Below are positions 25,800-35,340 of a stretch of 64,000 bases of DNA, one piece after another; within the stretch, counting starts at the first letter, position 1; every line of letters begins with the position of its first letter. Origin of the DNA: an uncultured Corynebacterium sp. GTDB lineage: Bacteria; Actinomycetota; Actinomycetes; Mycobacteriales; Mycobacteriaceae. The notes under the pieces are model-generated. The model searched no databases and was not told the origin of the DNA. It was given only the letters and a program-made list of their open reading frames with translations. The translations under genes and the position numbers were made by a program. The DNA lies in the NCBI GenBank assembly GCA_943914465.1, contig CALUCD010000009.1:1-64000 (forward strand), in the 5' to 3' direction.

Positions 25800-26798
25800 A
25801 TGGTCAATGTGGCAGTCATGGGCGCTGGCTCTTGGGGGACAACGCTGGCAAAAGTCTTCGCTGACGGCGGTAACGCTGTACAGCTGTGGGCACGGCGGCC
25901 CTCCCTCATTGAGGCGATGACACAAACCAGGCAAAATCCGGACTACCTGCCGGGAATCACGCTCCCCACGGCGATCACGCCCACCCCCGATGCGCAGCAG
26001 GCGCTCAGCCAGGCGGACATCGCGGTGTTTGCGGTACCCAGCCAGACGATGCGCGCGAACCTGGTGAACTGGTCACCATTGCTTCGGCCCGACGCAACCC
26101 TGCTCTCGATATCGAAGGGCATTGAGGCTGACACCCACATGCGCATGAGCGAGATCATCGTCGAGGTGACAAGCGCGGATCCGCATCGTGTCGCTGTGTT
26201 ATCGGGCCCGAACCTCTCCCGTGAAGTGGCGGAGGAGCAGCCAGCCGCGACCGTGATTGCGTGCACAGATCAAAATCGTGCCAGGCTCGTTCAGGCGGCG
26301 TGCGCGACGAACTATCTGCGGCCCTACACCAACGCCGACATTGTCGGATGCGAGATCGCAGGCGCGACGAAGAACGTGATCGCGTTGGCATGCGGCATGG
26401 CTGCGGGGCAAGGTCTCGGGGAGAACACTATTGCCACGCTGATTACGCGCGGGCTGGCTGAAATCACCCGCCTTGGAGTCTCCCTTGGGGCAGACCAGCG
26501 TACGTTTGCCGGTCTTGCAGGCCTCGGCGACCTTGTGGCCACCTGTTCCTCGCCGCTGTCACGCAACCGCACATTCGGTGCAGCGCTCGGGGCTGGTGCG
26601 ACGATGGATGAGGCCAGGAAAGCCACCAGAGGCCAGGTTGCCGAAGGTGTGACATCCTCGCTCAGCATCCATCAACTCGCCCAGCAGCAGGGCGTGGAAC
26701 TGCCGATTACCGCTGCGGTGCATGCCGTATGCCATCAAGGGTTCAAGGTCGCAGACACCGTGGCGGCGTTGATGGGCAGGAGTAAGAAATCTGAGTGA
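25800..26798 (+). CDS. gpsA: Glycerol-3-phosphate dehydrogenase [NAD(P)+]
   Basis: Reduces dihydroxyacetone phosphate to sn-glycerol 3-phosphate for phospholipid synthesis. The 332-residue protein has the Rossmann motif MGAGSWGTTLAK near residue 7, the LSGPNLSREVA loop near 138, and the catalytic Lys in AGATKNVIALACG near 188. The ATG at 25800 is chosen because AAGGTG lies eight bases before it and relatives begin MV(N/S)V; ATG 25794 is two codons upstream. ddl follows 31 bases downstream from its own -10 box. Confidence 0.95.
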   Translation: MVNVAVMGAGSWGTTLAKVFADGGNAVQLWARRPSLIEAMTQTRQNPDYLPGITLPTAITPTPDAQQALSQADIAVFAVPSQTMRANLVNWSPLLRPDATLLSISKGIEADTHMRMSEIIVEVTSADPHRVAVLSGPNLSREVAEEQPAATVIACTDQNRARLVQAACATNYLRPYTNADIVGCEIAGATKNVIALACGMAAGQGLGENTIATLITRGLAEITRLGVSLGADQRTFAGLAGLGDLVATCSSPLSRNRTFGAALGAGATMDEARKATRGQVAEGVTSSLSIHQLAQQQGVELPITAAVHAVCHQGFKVADTVAALMGRSKKSE

Positions 26799-26829
26799 AT
26801 CCGGTGCCCGCACCGGGTACGCTCGACGT

Positions 26830-27897
26830 GTGATTCAGATAGCCGTTCTCTATGGTGGTCAGTCCACCGAGCATTCCATATCGTGCATCTCAGCAGGTGC
26901 GATCATCGCTGAACTCCCAACAGATCGCTACCAGGTCTATCCGGTGGGCATCACCCGCGACGGGAGGTGGGTCGAAGGTGCACTTGACCCAGTCGGCGGC
27001 GCAGAGCTGCCCGAGGTGACCGAAGGGCGCGAGCTGCGCCTGTCTACCTCACCGGGCACCCGTGGGCAGTTCGTAGACGCCACCACCGGCGAGGTGGCCG
27101 CGACTGTTGACGTTGTCTTTCCGGTGCTGCATGGCAAGTACGGTGAGGACGGCACCATCCAGGGCCTATTGGAACTATCCGGTATTGCCTATATCGGGCC
27201 CGGCGTGCTTGCGTCGGCGTGCGGGATGGACAAAGAGTTCACGAAGAAACTCGTTGCTGCAGAAGGCATCCCGGTGGCAAACGGTGTCATCTTGCACCGG
27301 GGCGACGACACAACGCTGAGCCCCGAGCAACGCGACCAGCTGGGTCTGCCAGTGTTTGTGAAACCCGCCAACGGTGGGTCATCCATCGGGGTGTCTAAGG
27401 TTGACCGGTGGGATGATTTCGCCGCGGCGCTCGATCTTGCCTTCGCCAACGACACGAAAGTGCTCGTTGAGGGCGCGCTTGTCGGCGATGAGGTGGAAGT
27501 CGGTGTGCTTGAGCAGCCCGATGGGAGCCTGGAGGCGTCTGTCCCGGCGAAACTCAATGGAACAGAGGATTCGGCGGAAGGGTTCTACGGCTTCGAGACG
27601 AAGTACCTGGAAGATCACGTGACCGCCACAATTCCCGCTCCGTACGCAGAGGAAACGATCGCGCAGCTCAAAGACATGGCGATCACCGCGTTTCGCGCCC
27701 TTGACTGCAAGTCACTCGCGCGCGTGGATTTCTTTGTCACACCTGACGGACCCGTCCTCAACGAGGTCAACACCATGCCCGGCTTCACCCCAATCTCGAT
27801 GTACCCCCAGGTGTGGCTTGCCAGTGGATTGGAATACGGGGCGTTGCTGGACACGCTGGTCACCACGGCACTTGGGGCTGCGCACGATACGCATTAG
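26830..27897 (+). CDS. ddl: D-alanine--D-alanine ligase
   Basis: ATP-grasp enzyme of 355 residues that makes D-Ala-D-Ala for peptidoglycan. Family blocks are GGQSTEHSISCISA near residue 9, VFPVLHGKYGEDGTIQG near 98, and the C-terminal ATP/Mg site with EVNTMPGFTPISMYP. The GTG start lies six bases after TACGCT (26818-26823), which indicates a leaderless transcript. The 3' end overlaps the convergent DUF3515 gene by four bases. Confidence 0.96.
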   Translation: MIQIAVLYGGQSTEHSISCISAGAIIAELPTDRYQVYPVGITRDGRWVEGALDPVGGAELPEVTEGRELRLSTSPGTRGQFVDATTGEVAATVDVVFPVLHGKYGEDGTIQGLLELSGIAYIGPGVLASACGMDKEFTKKLVAAEGIPVANGVILHRGDDTTLSPEQRDQLGLPVFVKPANGGSSIGVSKVDRWDDFAAALDLAFANDTKVLVEGALVGDEVEVGVLEQPDGSLEASVPAKLNGTEDSAEGFYGFETKYLEDHVTATIPAPYAEETIAQLKDMAITAFRALDCKSLARVDFFVTPDGPVLNEVNTMPGFTPISMYPQVWLASGLEYGALLDTLVTTALGAAHDTH

Positions 27898-28829
27898 CGG
27901 GCCGGCACTGCCTCCGCGATCAGGTTTGACAGGTTCGTCATGACCTCGTTGCCTCCGGTTACCGGTATGGATGCGGCAATATCGGCTTCCCGCCCGAGGG
28001 CATACCAGGTGCTCGCAGTACCAATGCCTGCCTCTGTGTCTTCGAACCAGGGGATGTTATTGACCTGCAGCAGGCTCGCGCCCGCCTGATAGGAGGGCGG
28101 CGGGGCAACCCCGCAGCGAAGGACGACGGGTTCGCGGCCGGGTGCGCTCCAGGCGAGGGTGGGGGCGTTTGGGCCGGCGCCGGGCACGTCGACAAGCGAA
28201 AAGCCTTCTGCGATCTGCTGCGGTGCGTGTGCGGCAAGGTCCGCGCATGCGCTCGTATCGCCACCGTCGAGCGATTGCAAAGGTGCCGGTGCCGGATCGA
28301 TGTGCACCTGCGGCAAACTCGAAGCCTCAATCTCGGTGACCGGCGAGGAATCGCCTGCGAACTGGGCAGTATCTGCGGTGACCGCAAGGACAGGTGACCG
28401 GTCGGTAGTAAACCAGGTGGACATCGTCGACTCTGGAATCGCATCATCAACCCGGAGCCAGGAAACGCCGTTGACCGTTTCGGGTTCGGCGAACACGTTG
28501 TACTGCAACGGCATGTCCACGCCGCAGCGCAAGGTGATGCGCTCATTCGATGACCGCTGCCACGCCGCTGCCCCGGGAGGTGCTGGTTCAGCGATCTCGG
28601 CGCGCGAGTAACCCAGCACCTTGTTCGGTAGAGCACGTACAAAATCGGCGCACTCAGGTGAACCCGCAAGCGGTGACGGCATCTCCGGCATCGCCACCGG
28701 TTGGTGAGCGGCCTTGTTGAAGACGTAACGGGCTCCGCCGAGCACCCCAGCTACAAGCGCGAGTGCGAGCCCAAGGATGATGACGATCGTGGCCCGGTTA
28801 ATCTGGGAGGCATCCTTTGTGGAGCTCAT
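27894..28829 (-). CDS. Membrane-anchored protein with two tandem DUF3515 domains
   Basis: A 311-residue protein with a short cytoplasmic N-terminus, one membrane helix (about 13-36) and an extracytoplasmic part. DUF3515 proteins lie between ddl and thiL or recG in many actinobacteria; Rv2980 of M. tuberculosis, for example, has about 180 residues and one domain. Here the domain occurs twice (about 55-170 and 195-305): each copy has a Cys-Ala-Asp start, a Trp, the LRCGV motif and a STW(F/Y) motif. The two Cys per copy probably form a disulphide. Function is unknown; the position suggests a link to the cell envelope. It is convergent with ddl and divergent from thiL. Confidence 0.85.
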   Translation of the reverse strand: MSSTKDASQINRATIVIILGLALALVAGVLGGARYVFNKAAHQPVAMPEMPSPLAGSPECADFVRALPNKVLGYSRAEIAEPAPPGAAAWQRSSNERITLRCGVDMPLQYNVFAEPETVNGVSWLRVDDAIPESTMSTWFTTDRSPVLAVTADTAQFAGDSSPVTEIEASSLPQVHIDPAPAPLQSLDGGDTSACADLAAHAPQQIAEGFSLVDVPGAGPNAPTLAWSAPGREPVVLRCGVAPPPSYQAGASLLQVNNIPWFEDTEAGIGTASTWYALGREADIAASIPVTGGNEVMTNLSNLIAEAVPAR

Positions 28830-28863
28830 GGCGGCTCAGTCTACTGAAAGGCCTTGTCAAATA

Positions 28864-29829
28864 GTGATTCGCACTGGCTTTCCAGATGCCGGCCCGACAC
28901 TCGCAGCAATGGGGGAGGCCGAAGTCATCAACCGGATTGTGGCCAACGCGCCATCCGGCATCAATGGCGATGACGCTGCGGTGCTCACACCGTCAGTACC
29001 GAACTCGCGCGTGGTGGCAACCACAGACATGCTCGTCCACGGGCGCCACTTCAGCGCGGACTTCACCACGCCATTCGATGTTGGACGCAAAGCAGTGGTG
29101 CAAAACTATGCCGATGTCGAAGCGATGGGTGCACGACCAATTGCTGCGCTGCTTGCAGTATCAGCGCCGCCAGAAACACCCGTTGCAGTCATTGAAGAGA
29201 TAGCCCGCGGCGTTGGCGCCACAACCGAGCGGTGGGCGACAGAGCTGGTCGGCGGTGACCTTACCGGCGGTGAGACACTGACGGTTTCTCTGACTGCTAT
29301 CGGGTCGCTGGGCGGAAACCTTGAACCACTGCGATTAGACCGCGCCCGACCTGGCCAACGGGTTGTTGCGCACGGAGCGATCGGGTATTCAGCTGCGGGC
29401 CTTGCGCTGCTGCAGTCCGGTTTGCCAATTCCGCCCGAGCTCGAACCGCTGGTTCACGCACATCAAGTCCCCGAGTTGACCCCAGGGCGAGGTGTCGTGG
29501 CGCGCTCCGCGGGGGCGACAGCGATGACCGATAATTCAGACGGGCTGGTGCACGACCTGACCACGATAACGACGCGATCGCAGGTCGGTATCAACCTGTC
29601 ATCGGTCGCCCTTGCTCCAGACCCACTGCTTGTCAACGCAGGCCAGCTTCTCGGTGTCGACCCATGGCTGTGGGTCCTCACCGGCGGAGAAGACCACGCC
29701 CTCGTGGGCACCTGCGACAGGTCCGCACCGGTGGGGTTTCGCTCAATCGGCGCTGTGACTCGCCAGGCTGGTGTACGCATCGATGGTGACTTGCCACGCT
29801 ATACACAAGGATGGGAGAGCTTCGCATGA
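28864..29829 (+). CDS. thiL: Thiamine-monophosphate kinase
   Basis: Phosphorylates thiamine monophosphate to the diphosphate cofactor. The 321-residue PurM/AIR-synthase-fold protein shows GINGDDAAVL near 36, TTDMLVHGRHF near 56, GGDLTGGE near 135, and MTDNSDGLVHDL near 225. The GTG at 28864 has GAAAGG 12 bases upstream and leaves a 34-base gap to the divergent gene; an ATG at 28828 would collide with that gene's start codon, and ATG 28909 would trim the N-terminus. The stop overlaps the ung start (ATGA), so the two are translationally coupled. Confidence 0.93.
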   Translation: MIRTGFPDAGPTLAAMGEAEVINRIVANAPSGINGDDAAVLTPSVPNSRVVATTDMLVHGRHFSADFTTPFDVGRKAVVQNYADVEAMGARPIAALLAVSAPPETPVAVIEEIARGVGATTERWATELVGGDLTGGETLTVSLTAIGSLGGNLEPLRLDRARPGQRVVAHGAIGYSAAGLALLQSGLPIPPELEPLVHAHQVPELTPGRGVVARSAGATAMTDNSDGLVHDLTTITTRSQVGINLSSVALAPDPLLVNAGQLLGVDPWLWVLTGGEDHALVGTCDRSAPVGFRSIGAVTRQAGVRIDGDLPRYTQGWESFA

Positions 29830-30470
29830 GTTTGCCGATCGACGCCTCGTGGACGAAGGCGCTTGGGGGCGTAGAAGAACAGATTCATTCGATGGGCGAC
29901 TTTTTGCGCGCCGAGGGGGAGTACCTGCCGCGCGGCCATGACATTTTGCGCGCATTCAATCAGCCTTTCGGGGATGTGCGGGTGCTCATACTCGGACAGG
30001 ACCCATACCCAACGCCGGGTCACCCGATGGGGCTTGCGTTTTCGACGCAGCCGGGCGTAGCCGCGCCGCGCTCGCTGGTCAACATCTACAAAGAACTGGA
30101 AGATGATCTAGCAATTCCGCCGCGGGCAGACGGGGATTTGTCCGCGTGGGCGTCACAGGGGATCTTGTTACTCAATCGGGTGCTCACTGTGCGGCCAGGT
30201 CAACCCGGCTCTCACCGGGGCAAGGGCTGGGAGGCGATTACTGAAGCAGCTATCCGTGGCCTCGTCGCGCGTGACGCGCCGCTGGTGGCAATCTTGTGGG
30301 GCCGTGATGCACAGCAGGCGCAACAGTTCTTGGGTGACACTCCGGTGATTGCCTCTGCGCACCCGTCGCCATTGTCCGCCAGCCGCGGATTTTTCGGATC
30401 TCGACCGTTTTCGCGCGCGAATCAGGCGCTGGGCGAGCAGGGAGCGGACCCCGTGGACTGGTCGTTGTAG
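29826..30470 (+). CDS. ung: Uracil-DNA glycosylase
   Basis: Family 1 UDG of 214 residues that removes uracil from DNA. The catalytic water-activating motif is GQDPYPTPGH near residue 57, the uracil-binding Asn lies in LLLNRVLTVR near 117, and the HPSPLSASRGFFG motif near 179 supplies the catalytic His. Start and thiL stop overlap by four bases. It ends 11 bases before the DAK2-type gene. Confidence 0.96.
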   Translation: MSLPIDASWTKALGGVEEQIHSMGDFLRAEGEYLPRGHDILRAFNQPFGDVRVLILGQDPYPTPGHPMGLAFSTQPGVAAPRSLVNIYKELEDDLAIPPRADGDLSAWASQGILLLNRVLTVRPGQPGSHRGKGWEAITEAAIRGLVARDAPLVAILWGRDAQQAQQFLGDTPVIASAHPSPLSASRGFFGSRPFSRANQALGEQGADPVDWSL

Positions 30471-30481
30471 ACTTGTCCGCC

Positions 30482-32080
30482 ATGGCCACACCTCCCGTAT
30501 TCAGCGGTCAACAGCTGTTGCAGTGGGCGCAACGCACGGCGGATGAGCTCAACCGCCGGAGGGTGGAAATCAACGAACTCAACGTTTTCCCCGTCCCCGA
30601 CGCGGACACGGGTTCCAACATGGCCTACACCATGTCGGCCGCTGTCGAGGAGGCGAGTCACCTTGAGACGAGCGCTTCTGCGCAGCAGGTGGCGGAAGCG
30701 CTGGCTGTTGGTGCGGTCAAGGGCGCCAGAGGGAATTCTGGTCTGGTGCTTTCACAGGTCATGCGCGGACTGGCTCAGGCGGTCGCGCGCGAGACCCCCG
30801 GGGGTGCAATTATTGCGGACACGTTGAGTGCCGCAGTTTCATTTGTAGACCGGGCGATTGCAGACCCGGTGGAGGGAACGGTGATTACCGTCTTGCGGGC
30901 AGCGGCGGTCGCCGCAGCAGAGGCTGCGAAGTACGCAGCGGATCCGGCTGCGCCCACAATCGCTGAAGTAGCTGGTGCTGCAACCGAAGCCGCGCGTGTG
31001 GCATTGGCCCACACTCCATCCCAGCTGGACGTATTGCGTGAGGCCGGTGTCGTTGATGCGGGAGGCGCTGGACTGGTAGTGCTGCTAGAGGCGCTTGATC
31101 CGGCAGAAACTTCTGCGGATGAATACCCTTCTGCCGGGTCAGACTCACTGGTGCAATCATCAGGTACGCAGATAACTACTGACACGGCACTCCCATCGCA
31201 TAGCACGGTGATGTCGCATGACACGGTGACGCCGCATGGCATGGGGGCAGCGCTTGAGGTGTTGTTCATGTTCACTGGCGATTTGGATGAACTTGAGCGT
31301 CAGCTCCAGCCCCTGGGCGACAGTATTGTCATCGCCCGGTTGGGGGAGGACCACGCTAAGGTGCATATCCATTCTCGCGAGGCGGGAGCGGTGATTGAGC
31401 GCGCGGTGCACCTTGGCGATGTCTCCCAGCTGCGGTTGGAAACACTGCCCCCGGGGCCTACCACGCAAGCTCCAGAGCGTCTTCTTGTTGCGGTAACGCC
31501 GCCGGGTTCGCTCGCCCGCCTCTATGAGTCGGCTGGCGCGGTGACCGTGCAACCAGGTGAGGATGTAGTGGCTGAGATCTTGTCCGCGATACGTCGTCTG
31601 GGGGCGAGCGAAGTACTGCTGCTGCCGAATGGTTTGTTGGATCGGCGAAACCTCGCGGCGGTGGAAAACGCTGCGCGGGCGTTTGAACAGACCGTGACCA
31701 TCTTGCCTACAGTCCGGCTTGTATCCGGGATCGCGGCGCTGACGGTGCATGACGCTCAGCAGCCGCTGGCCACTGCGGCGTACAGCATGTCTGAGGCAGC
31801 CGGAGAGATGCGAACCGCCGTCGCGCAGCGCGATAGCGATGGGTCTGTGGTGGTAACCGCCCACGGCGAAACGGTCGCTTCTGATCCGGACGCGGTCGCT
31901 GCCGTTGCTCGGACGTGTCGGCGCATGCTCGAGCACGGCGGCGAGCAGGTGTCGGTACTTTTTGATCCGCTTGAGATCAACCGGTATGCGCTTGCTGCGC
32001 TTGGAGGTGAACTCGACATCGATGTGATGGTGTACCCGGCCGATGGCCTCGGTGTTGTCGCCGAAATCGGGGTGGAGTAA
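30482..32080 (+). CDS. DAK2-domain protein, fatty acid kinase FakA-like
   Basis: A 532-residue cytoplasmic protein. Residues 1-200 form a DhaL/DAK2 nucleotide-binding domain with VPDADTGSNMAY, whose Asp residues bind Mg-ADP in DhaL, and a GGAGL motif near 185. The rest matches the FakA/YloV linker and C-terminal domains. In firmicutes FakA phosphorylates fatty acids held by FakB (DegV). Actinobacterial copies sit just before recG, as here, and their substrate is not established. The ATG at 30482 lies eight bases after TAGACT. recG starts four bases after the stop, so the two are cotranscribed. Confidence 0.88.
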   Translation: MATPPVFSGQQLLQWAQRTADELNRRRVEINELNVFPVPDADTGSNMAYTMSAAVEEASHLETSASAQQVAEALAVGAVKGARGNSGLVLSQVMRGLAQAVARETPGGAIIADTLSAAVSFVDRAIADPVEGTVITVLRAAAVAAAEAAKYAADPAAPTIAEVAGAATEAARVALAHTPSQLDVLREAGVVDAGGAGLVVLLEALDPAETSADEYPSAGSDSLVQSSGTQITTDTALPSHSTVMSHDTVTPHGMGAALEVLFMFTGDLDELERQLQPLGDSIVIARLGEDHAKVHIHSREAGAVIERAVHLGDVSQLRLETLPPGPTTQAPERLLVAVTPPGSLARLYESAGAVTVQPGEDVVAEILSAIRRLGASEVLLLPNGLLDRRNLAAVENAARAFEQTVTILPTVRLVSGIAALTVHDAQQPLATAAYSMSEAAGEMRTAVAQRDSDGSVVVTAHGETVASDPDAVAAVARTCRRMLEHGGEQVSVLFDPLEINRYALAALGGELDIDVMVYPADGLGVVAEIGVE

Positions 32081-32083
32081 TCA

Positions 32084-34186
32084 ATGCTGGGCTTCGATGA
32101 CCCGCGGCCGTTGAATGTGGTCATTCCGCTCAAGCAGGCGCGCGCGATAGCCAAGCACTTAAGCATTGAAACGTGCGGGGATCTGCTGCGTTACTATCCA
32201 CGCCGGTATTTGCACTACGGCACCGGTGCAGACATCGAGGCGCTGGCTCAGGGCGACACCGTCAATGTGATCGGCACCGTTGTTGCCGCCCAGCGGCTTG
32301 AAAACCGTAAGAATCCGAAACGCCCGATCTACAAAGTCAAGATTCATGATGGCACGCGCAACTTCATGGTGACGTTCTTCGGCTCAACGTACGCCATGCG
32401 GATGCTGCAGGTGGGTCGACGTGCCATGTTCACTGGCAAGTACTCGCTCTACGGTGACATGCCGCAGCTGCAGCACCCGGACTTTGTGCTTCTCGACGGC
32501 CCGACGGAAGCCACCGGCTCCCTGCGCCAGCTCGCCCACTTCGGGGATCTGGAGGAAATCTTGTCCGGCCGGGAGTGGCTGCCGCTCTATCCGGCAACGA
32601 AGATGGTGAGTACGTGGACGATCATGGGGGCGGTGCATGTGGTGTTGCAGACACTGCCGCCGATCGAAGAGCCGCTCGGTTTCACCCCGATTGGGTTTTT
32701 GCCGCTCAACGCCGCGGCGCGCCAGATTCATGAACCTGGCCCGAAGGGACCGGGCGAGGCTCGCCGCCGATTGAAGTACGACGAGGCCCTGTCTGTCGCG
32801 TTAGCGATGGGGATTCGTCGTGCTGATCATGCACATCACACTGCGCCCGCGCTGCCGCGGCATGAAGGCAGTTACCAAGACATGCTGTTGCGTAACCTGC
32901 CGTACCGTCTCACCGCTGGCCAAAGTGAGGTGTTGAGCGAAATCAGCGCCGATATCTCCGCGTCCCAGCCGATGAGTCGACTGCTGCAGGGTGAGGTCGG
33001 ATCTGGCAAAACGATCGTCGCGCTGATTGCGATGTTGCAAGCGATTGACAATGGCGCCCAGTGTGCGCTGCTCGCCCCGACTGAGGTTTTGGTCATGCAG
33101 CACGCGCGTTCGCTGACTACAACGCTGCTCAACGCAGGGGTGCCGGTTAGAGTCGTGGCGCTGACCGGATCGATGTCCGCCGCCGCAAAGCAGGACTCGC
33201 TGTTGAAGATCATGACCGGCGAGGCGGACATCATCGTCGGCACGCACGCGCTGATTCAAGAAGGGGTCGAGTTCTTCCGCCTCGGTCTTGTCGTGATTGA
33301 TGAGCAGCACCGTTTCGGTGTCGAGCAGCGCGATCAGTTACGAGCCAAATCTGGTGAGCAAACCCCCCACATGCTGGTCATGACGGCAACTCCGATCCCA
33401 CGCACGATCGCAATCACCGTGTTCGGTGATCTCTCCGTATCCACGCTCAAGGAGCTGCCCGGCGGGCGAAGGCCCATCGCATCGTTTGTGGTCCCGGAGT
33501 TCAAGCCCGCTTGGGTAGCCCGGGCGTGGGAGAAGATTCGGGAGGAAGTCGCGGCTGGGCGCCAGGTCTACATCGTTTGCCCGCGTATCGACGGCTCAGG
33601 TGGGGTGACCGAGACTGCTGAGGCACTTGGCGGCAACGAACTCGCAGGTCTTGAGATTGCGGTGTTGCATGGGCGGATGAAGGGCGCTGACAAAGATGCG
33701 GTGATGGCGGATTTCGCAGCTGGTGTTATCGATGTGCTTGTCTCTACTACGGTGATCGAAGTGGGTGTTGACGTGCCCAACGCGACCGTGATGATGGTCC
33801 GGGAAGCTGAACACTTCGGTATCTCACAGCTGCACCAGCTCCGCGGCCGGGTGGGACGCGGCGGGTTGCAGTCACTGTGCTTCTTCCACACCGCTGCTCA
33901 GCCAGACAACGTCGCATTTGAGCGGGTGACGCAAGTCGCTGATAATGCGGACGGGTTCGCACTTGCCGAGCTGGATCTTGTGAACCGCCGTGAGGGTGAC
34001 GTGCTGGGTACGGAGCAATCCGGAATCACCCGCACGCTTCGCCTGGTGAACCTGGTCGATGACTACGACATTGTCAGGCGTGCGTACGATGACGCCGCCG
34101 GCATCGTCGCCAACCATATTGAGTTCGTCCGTCAGGCTACATCGAAGTTTGTGCCGGAAGATTTCGAGTACCTGGATAAAAGCTAA
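32084..34186 (+). CDS. recG: ATP-dependent DNA helicase RecG
   Basis: Replication-fork-reversing superfamily 2 helicase of 700 residues. It has the N-terminal wedge OB domain (about 60-150), Walker A GEVGSGKT near 305, DEQH near 405, the TATPIPRT motif III near 430, and motif VI QLRGRVGRGG near 585, followed by the RecG C-terminal block. GGTGGAG precedes the ATG. It is the last gene of an apparent thiL-ung-DAK2-recG run; rsmD follows after 33 bases with its own RBS. Confidence 0.96.
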   Translation: MLGFDDPRPLNVVIPLKQARAIAKHLSIETCGDLLRYYPRRYLHYGTGADIEALAQGDTVNVIGTVVAAQRLENRKNPKRPIYKVKIHDGTRNFMVTFFGSTYAMRMLQVGRRAMFTGKYSLYGDMPQLQHPDFVLLDGPTEATGSLRQLAHFGDLEEILSGREWLPLYPATKMVSTWTIMGAVHVVLQTLPPIEEPLGFTPIGFLPLNAAARQIHEPGPKGPGEARRRLKYDEALSVALAMGIRRADHAHHTAPALPRHEGSYQDMLLRNLPYRLTAGQSEVLSEISADISASQPMSRLLQGEVGSGKTIVALIAMLQAIDNGAQCALLAPTEVLVMQHARSLTTTLLNAGVPVRVVALTGSMSAAAKQDSLLKIMTGEADIIVGTHALIQEGVEFFRLGLVVIDEQHRFGVEQRDQLRAKSGEQTPHMLVMTATPIPRTIAITVFGDLSVSTLKELPGGRRPIASFVVPEFKPAWVARAWEKIREEVAAGRQVYIVCPRIDGSGGVTETAEALGGNELAGLEIAVLHGRMKGADKDAVMADFAAGVIDVLVSTTVIEVGVDVPNATVMMVREAEHFGISQLHQLRGRVGRGGLQSLCFFHTAAQPDNVAFERVTQVADNADGFALAELDLVNRREGDVLGTEQSGITRTLRLVNLVDDYDIVRRAYDDAAGIVANHIEFVRQATSKFVPEDFEYLDKS

Positions 34187-34219
34187 CCTCGTCACCACAC
34201 GCTCAGGAAAGGCTAACCC

Positions 34220-34819
34220 ATGTCGATGAATCGGATTATCTCGGGCGAGGCTCGCGGCCGGAAAATTAAGGTGCCCCCAGAAGGCACTCGGCCCACCTCA
34301 GATCGGGCGCGGGAGGGTCTGTTTTCTTCCCTGCAGGTTCGATTCGGGTTCGGCGGGCAGCGCGTGCTTGATTTATTCGCTGGTTCCGGTGCACTCGGTC
34401 TTGAGGCCGCCTCTCGGGGAGCGGATGAAGTGGTGCTTGTTGAAAATGATCCGAAAGCTGTGCAGATCATCGAGTTCAACGCGGCGGTGGTGGGACATCC
34501 GAACGTGCGGGTTGAGCCGGTGAAAGCATCGGCGTTCGTGGCCCGCGCGCCGAAGAAGCACTTCACCATGGTGCTCGCAGATCCGCCCTACGATCTTCCA
34601 GATGAGGCGGTGGTGGAAATGCTCGAAGCGCTCAAGCCGGCGCTCGCTGATGGGGCAGTGGTTGTGGTGGAGCGCCACCGCGAAAGCCCAGAGACCGCAT
34701 GGCCGCCAGAGTTCACCCCCACGGGCCAAAAATTGAAAAAGCGCCTGTACGGAATTGCAAGAATGGACATGGCGGTCTACTCAGACCCCGAGATCGCACC
34801 CGAACCGAAGCCAGTGTGA
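34220..34819 (+). CDS. rsmD: 16S rRNA (guanine(966)-N2)-methyltransferase
   Basis: SAM-dependent methyltransferase of 199 residues acting on 16S rRNA during 30S assembly. It shows RIISGEARGRKI at the start, the SAM-binding LDLFAGSGALGLEA near 50, and the catalytic ADPPYD near 120. AGGAAAGG lies about ten bases before the ATG. rsmD followed by coaD is a widespread bacterial gene order, supporting the call. Confidence 0.94.
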   Translation: MSMNRIISGEARGRKIKVPPEGTRPTSDRAREGLFSSLQVRFGFGGQRVLDLFAGSGALGLEAASRGADEVVLVENDPKAVQIIEFNAAVVGHPNVRVEPVKASAFVARAPKKHFTMVLADPPYDLPDEAVVEMLEALKPALADGAVVVVERHRESPETAWPPEFTPTGQKLKKRLYGIARMDMAVYSDPEIAPEPKPV

Positions 34820-34851
34820 ACCAGACCCAGCGTGAACAAGGAGCCGAAGCG

Positions 34852-35328
34852 ATGACTGTTGCAGTATGTCCAGGTTCGTTCGACCCGATTACCAACGGCC
34901 ACCTCGACATTGTCACCCGCGCGTCGCGGCATTTTGATGAGGTGATTGTGCTGGTGACGGGAAACCCTGCGAAAGCATCGGGCCTTTTTTCAATCGACGA
35001 GCGCCTTGAGCTCATCCGCCAGGTCACTGCGGATAATCCACGTGTACGCGTCGATCATTGGGGAGGGCTGCTGGTGGATTACACCACAGCACACCACATC
35101 ACAGCGCTAGTCAAGGGACTGCGCTCCTCCTTGGACTATGAGTACGAGCTGCCGATGGCGCAGATGAACCGCCGGTTGAGTGGGGTAGACACCTACTTTC
35201 TACTTACGGATGAAAAGTATGGCTACATTTCGTCGTCGCTGACGAAGGAAGTGGCAAAGTACGGCGGTGATGTCACCGGGCTGGTGCCGGACCTGGTGCG
35301 CGAAGCGATGCTTGAGAAGTTCACGTGA
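34852..35328 (+). CDS. coaD: Phosphopantetheine adenylyltransferase
   Basis: Adenylates 4'-phosphopantetheine in coenzyme A synthesis. The 158-residue nucleotidyltransferase has CPGSFDPITNGHLDI with the TxGH-type motif at residues 14-17, the substrate loop KGLRSSLDYEYELPM near 85, and YGYISSSLTKEVA near 122, the equivalent of ISST(L/A). AAGGAG lies nine bases before the ATG; upstream starts overlap rsmD. The other CoA gene, coaE, is found near 60 kb in this window. Confidence 0.96.
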   Translation: MTVAVCPGSFDPITNGHLDIVTRASRHFDEVIVLVTGNPAKASGLFSIDERLELIRQVTADNPRVRVDHWGGLLVDYTTAHHITALVKGLRSSLDYEYELPMAQMNRRLSGVDTYFLLTDEKYGYISSSLTKEVAKYGGDVTGLVPDLVREAMLEKFT

Positions 35329-35340
35329 CGGTCACCATTC

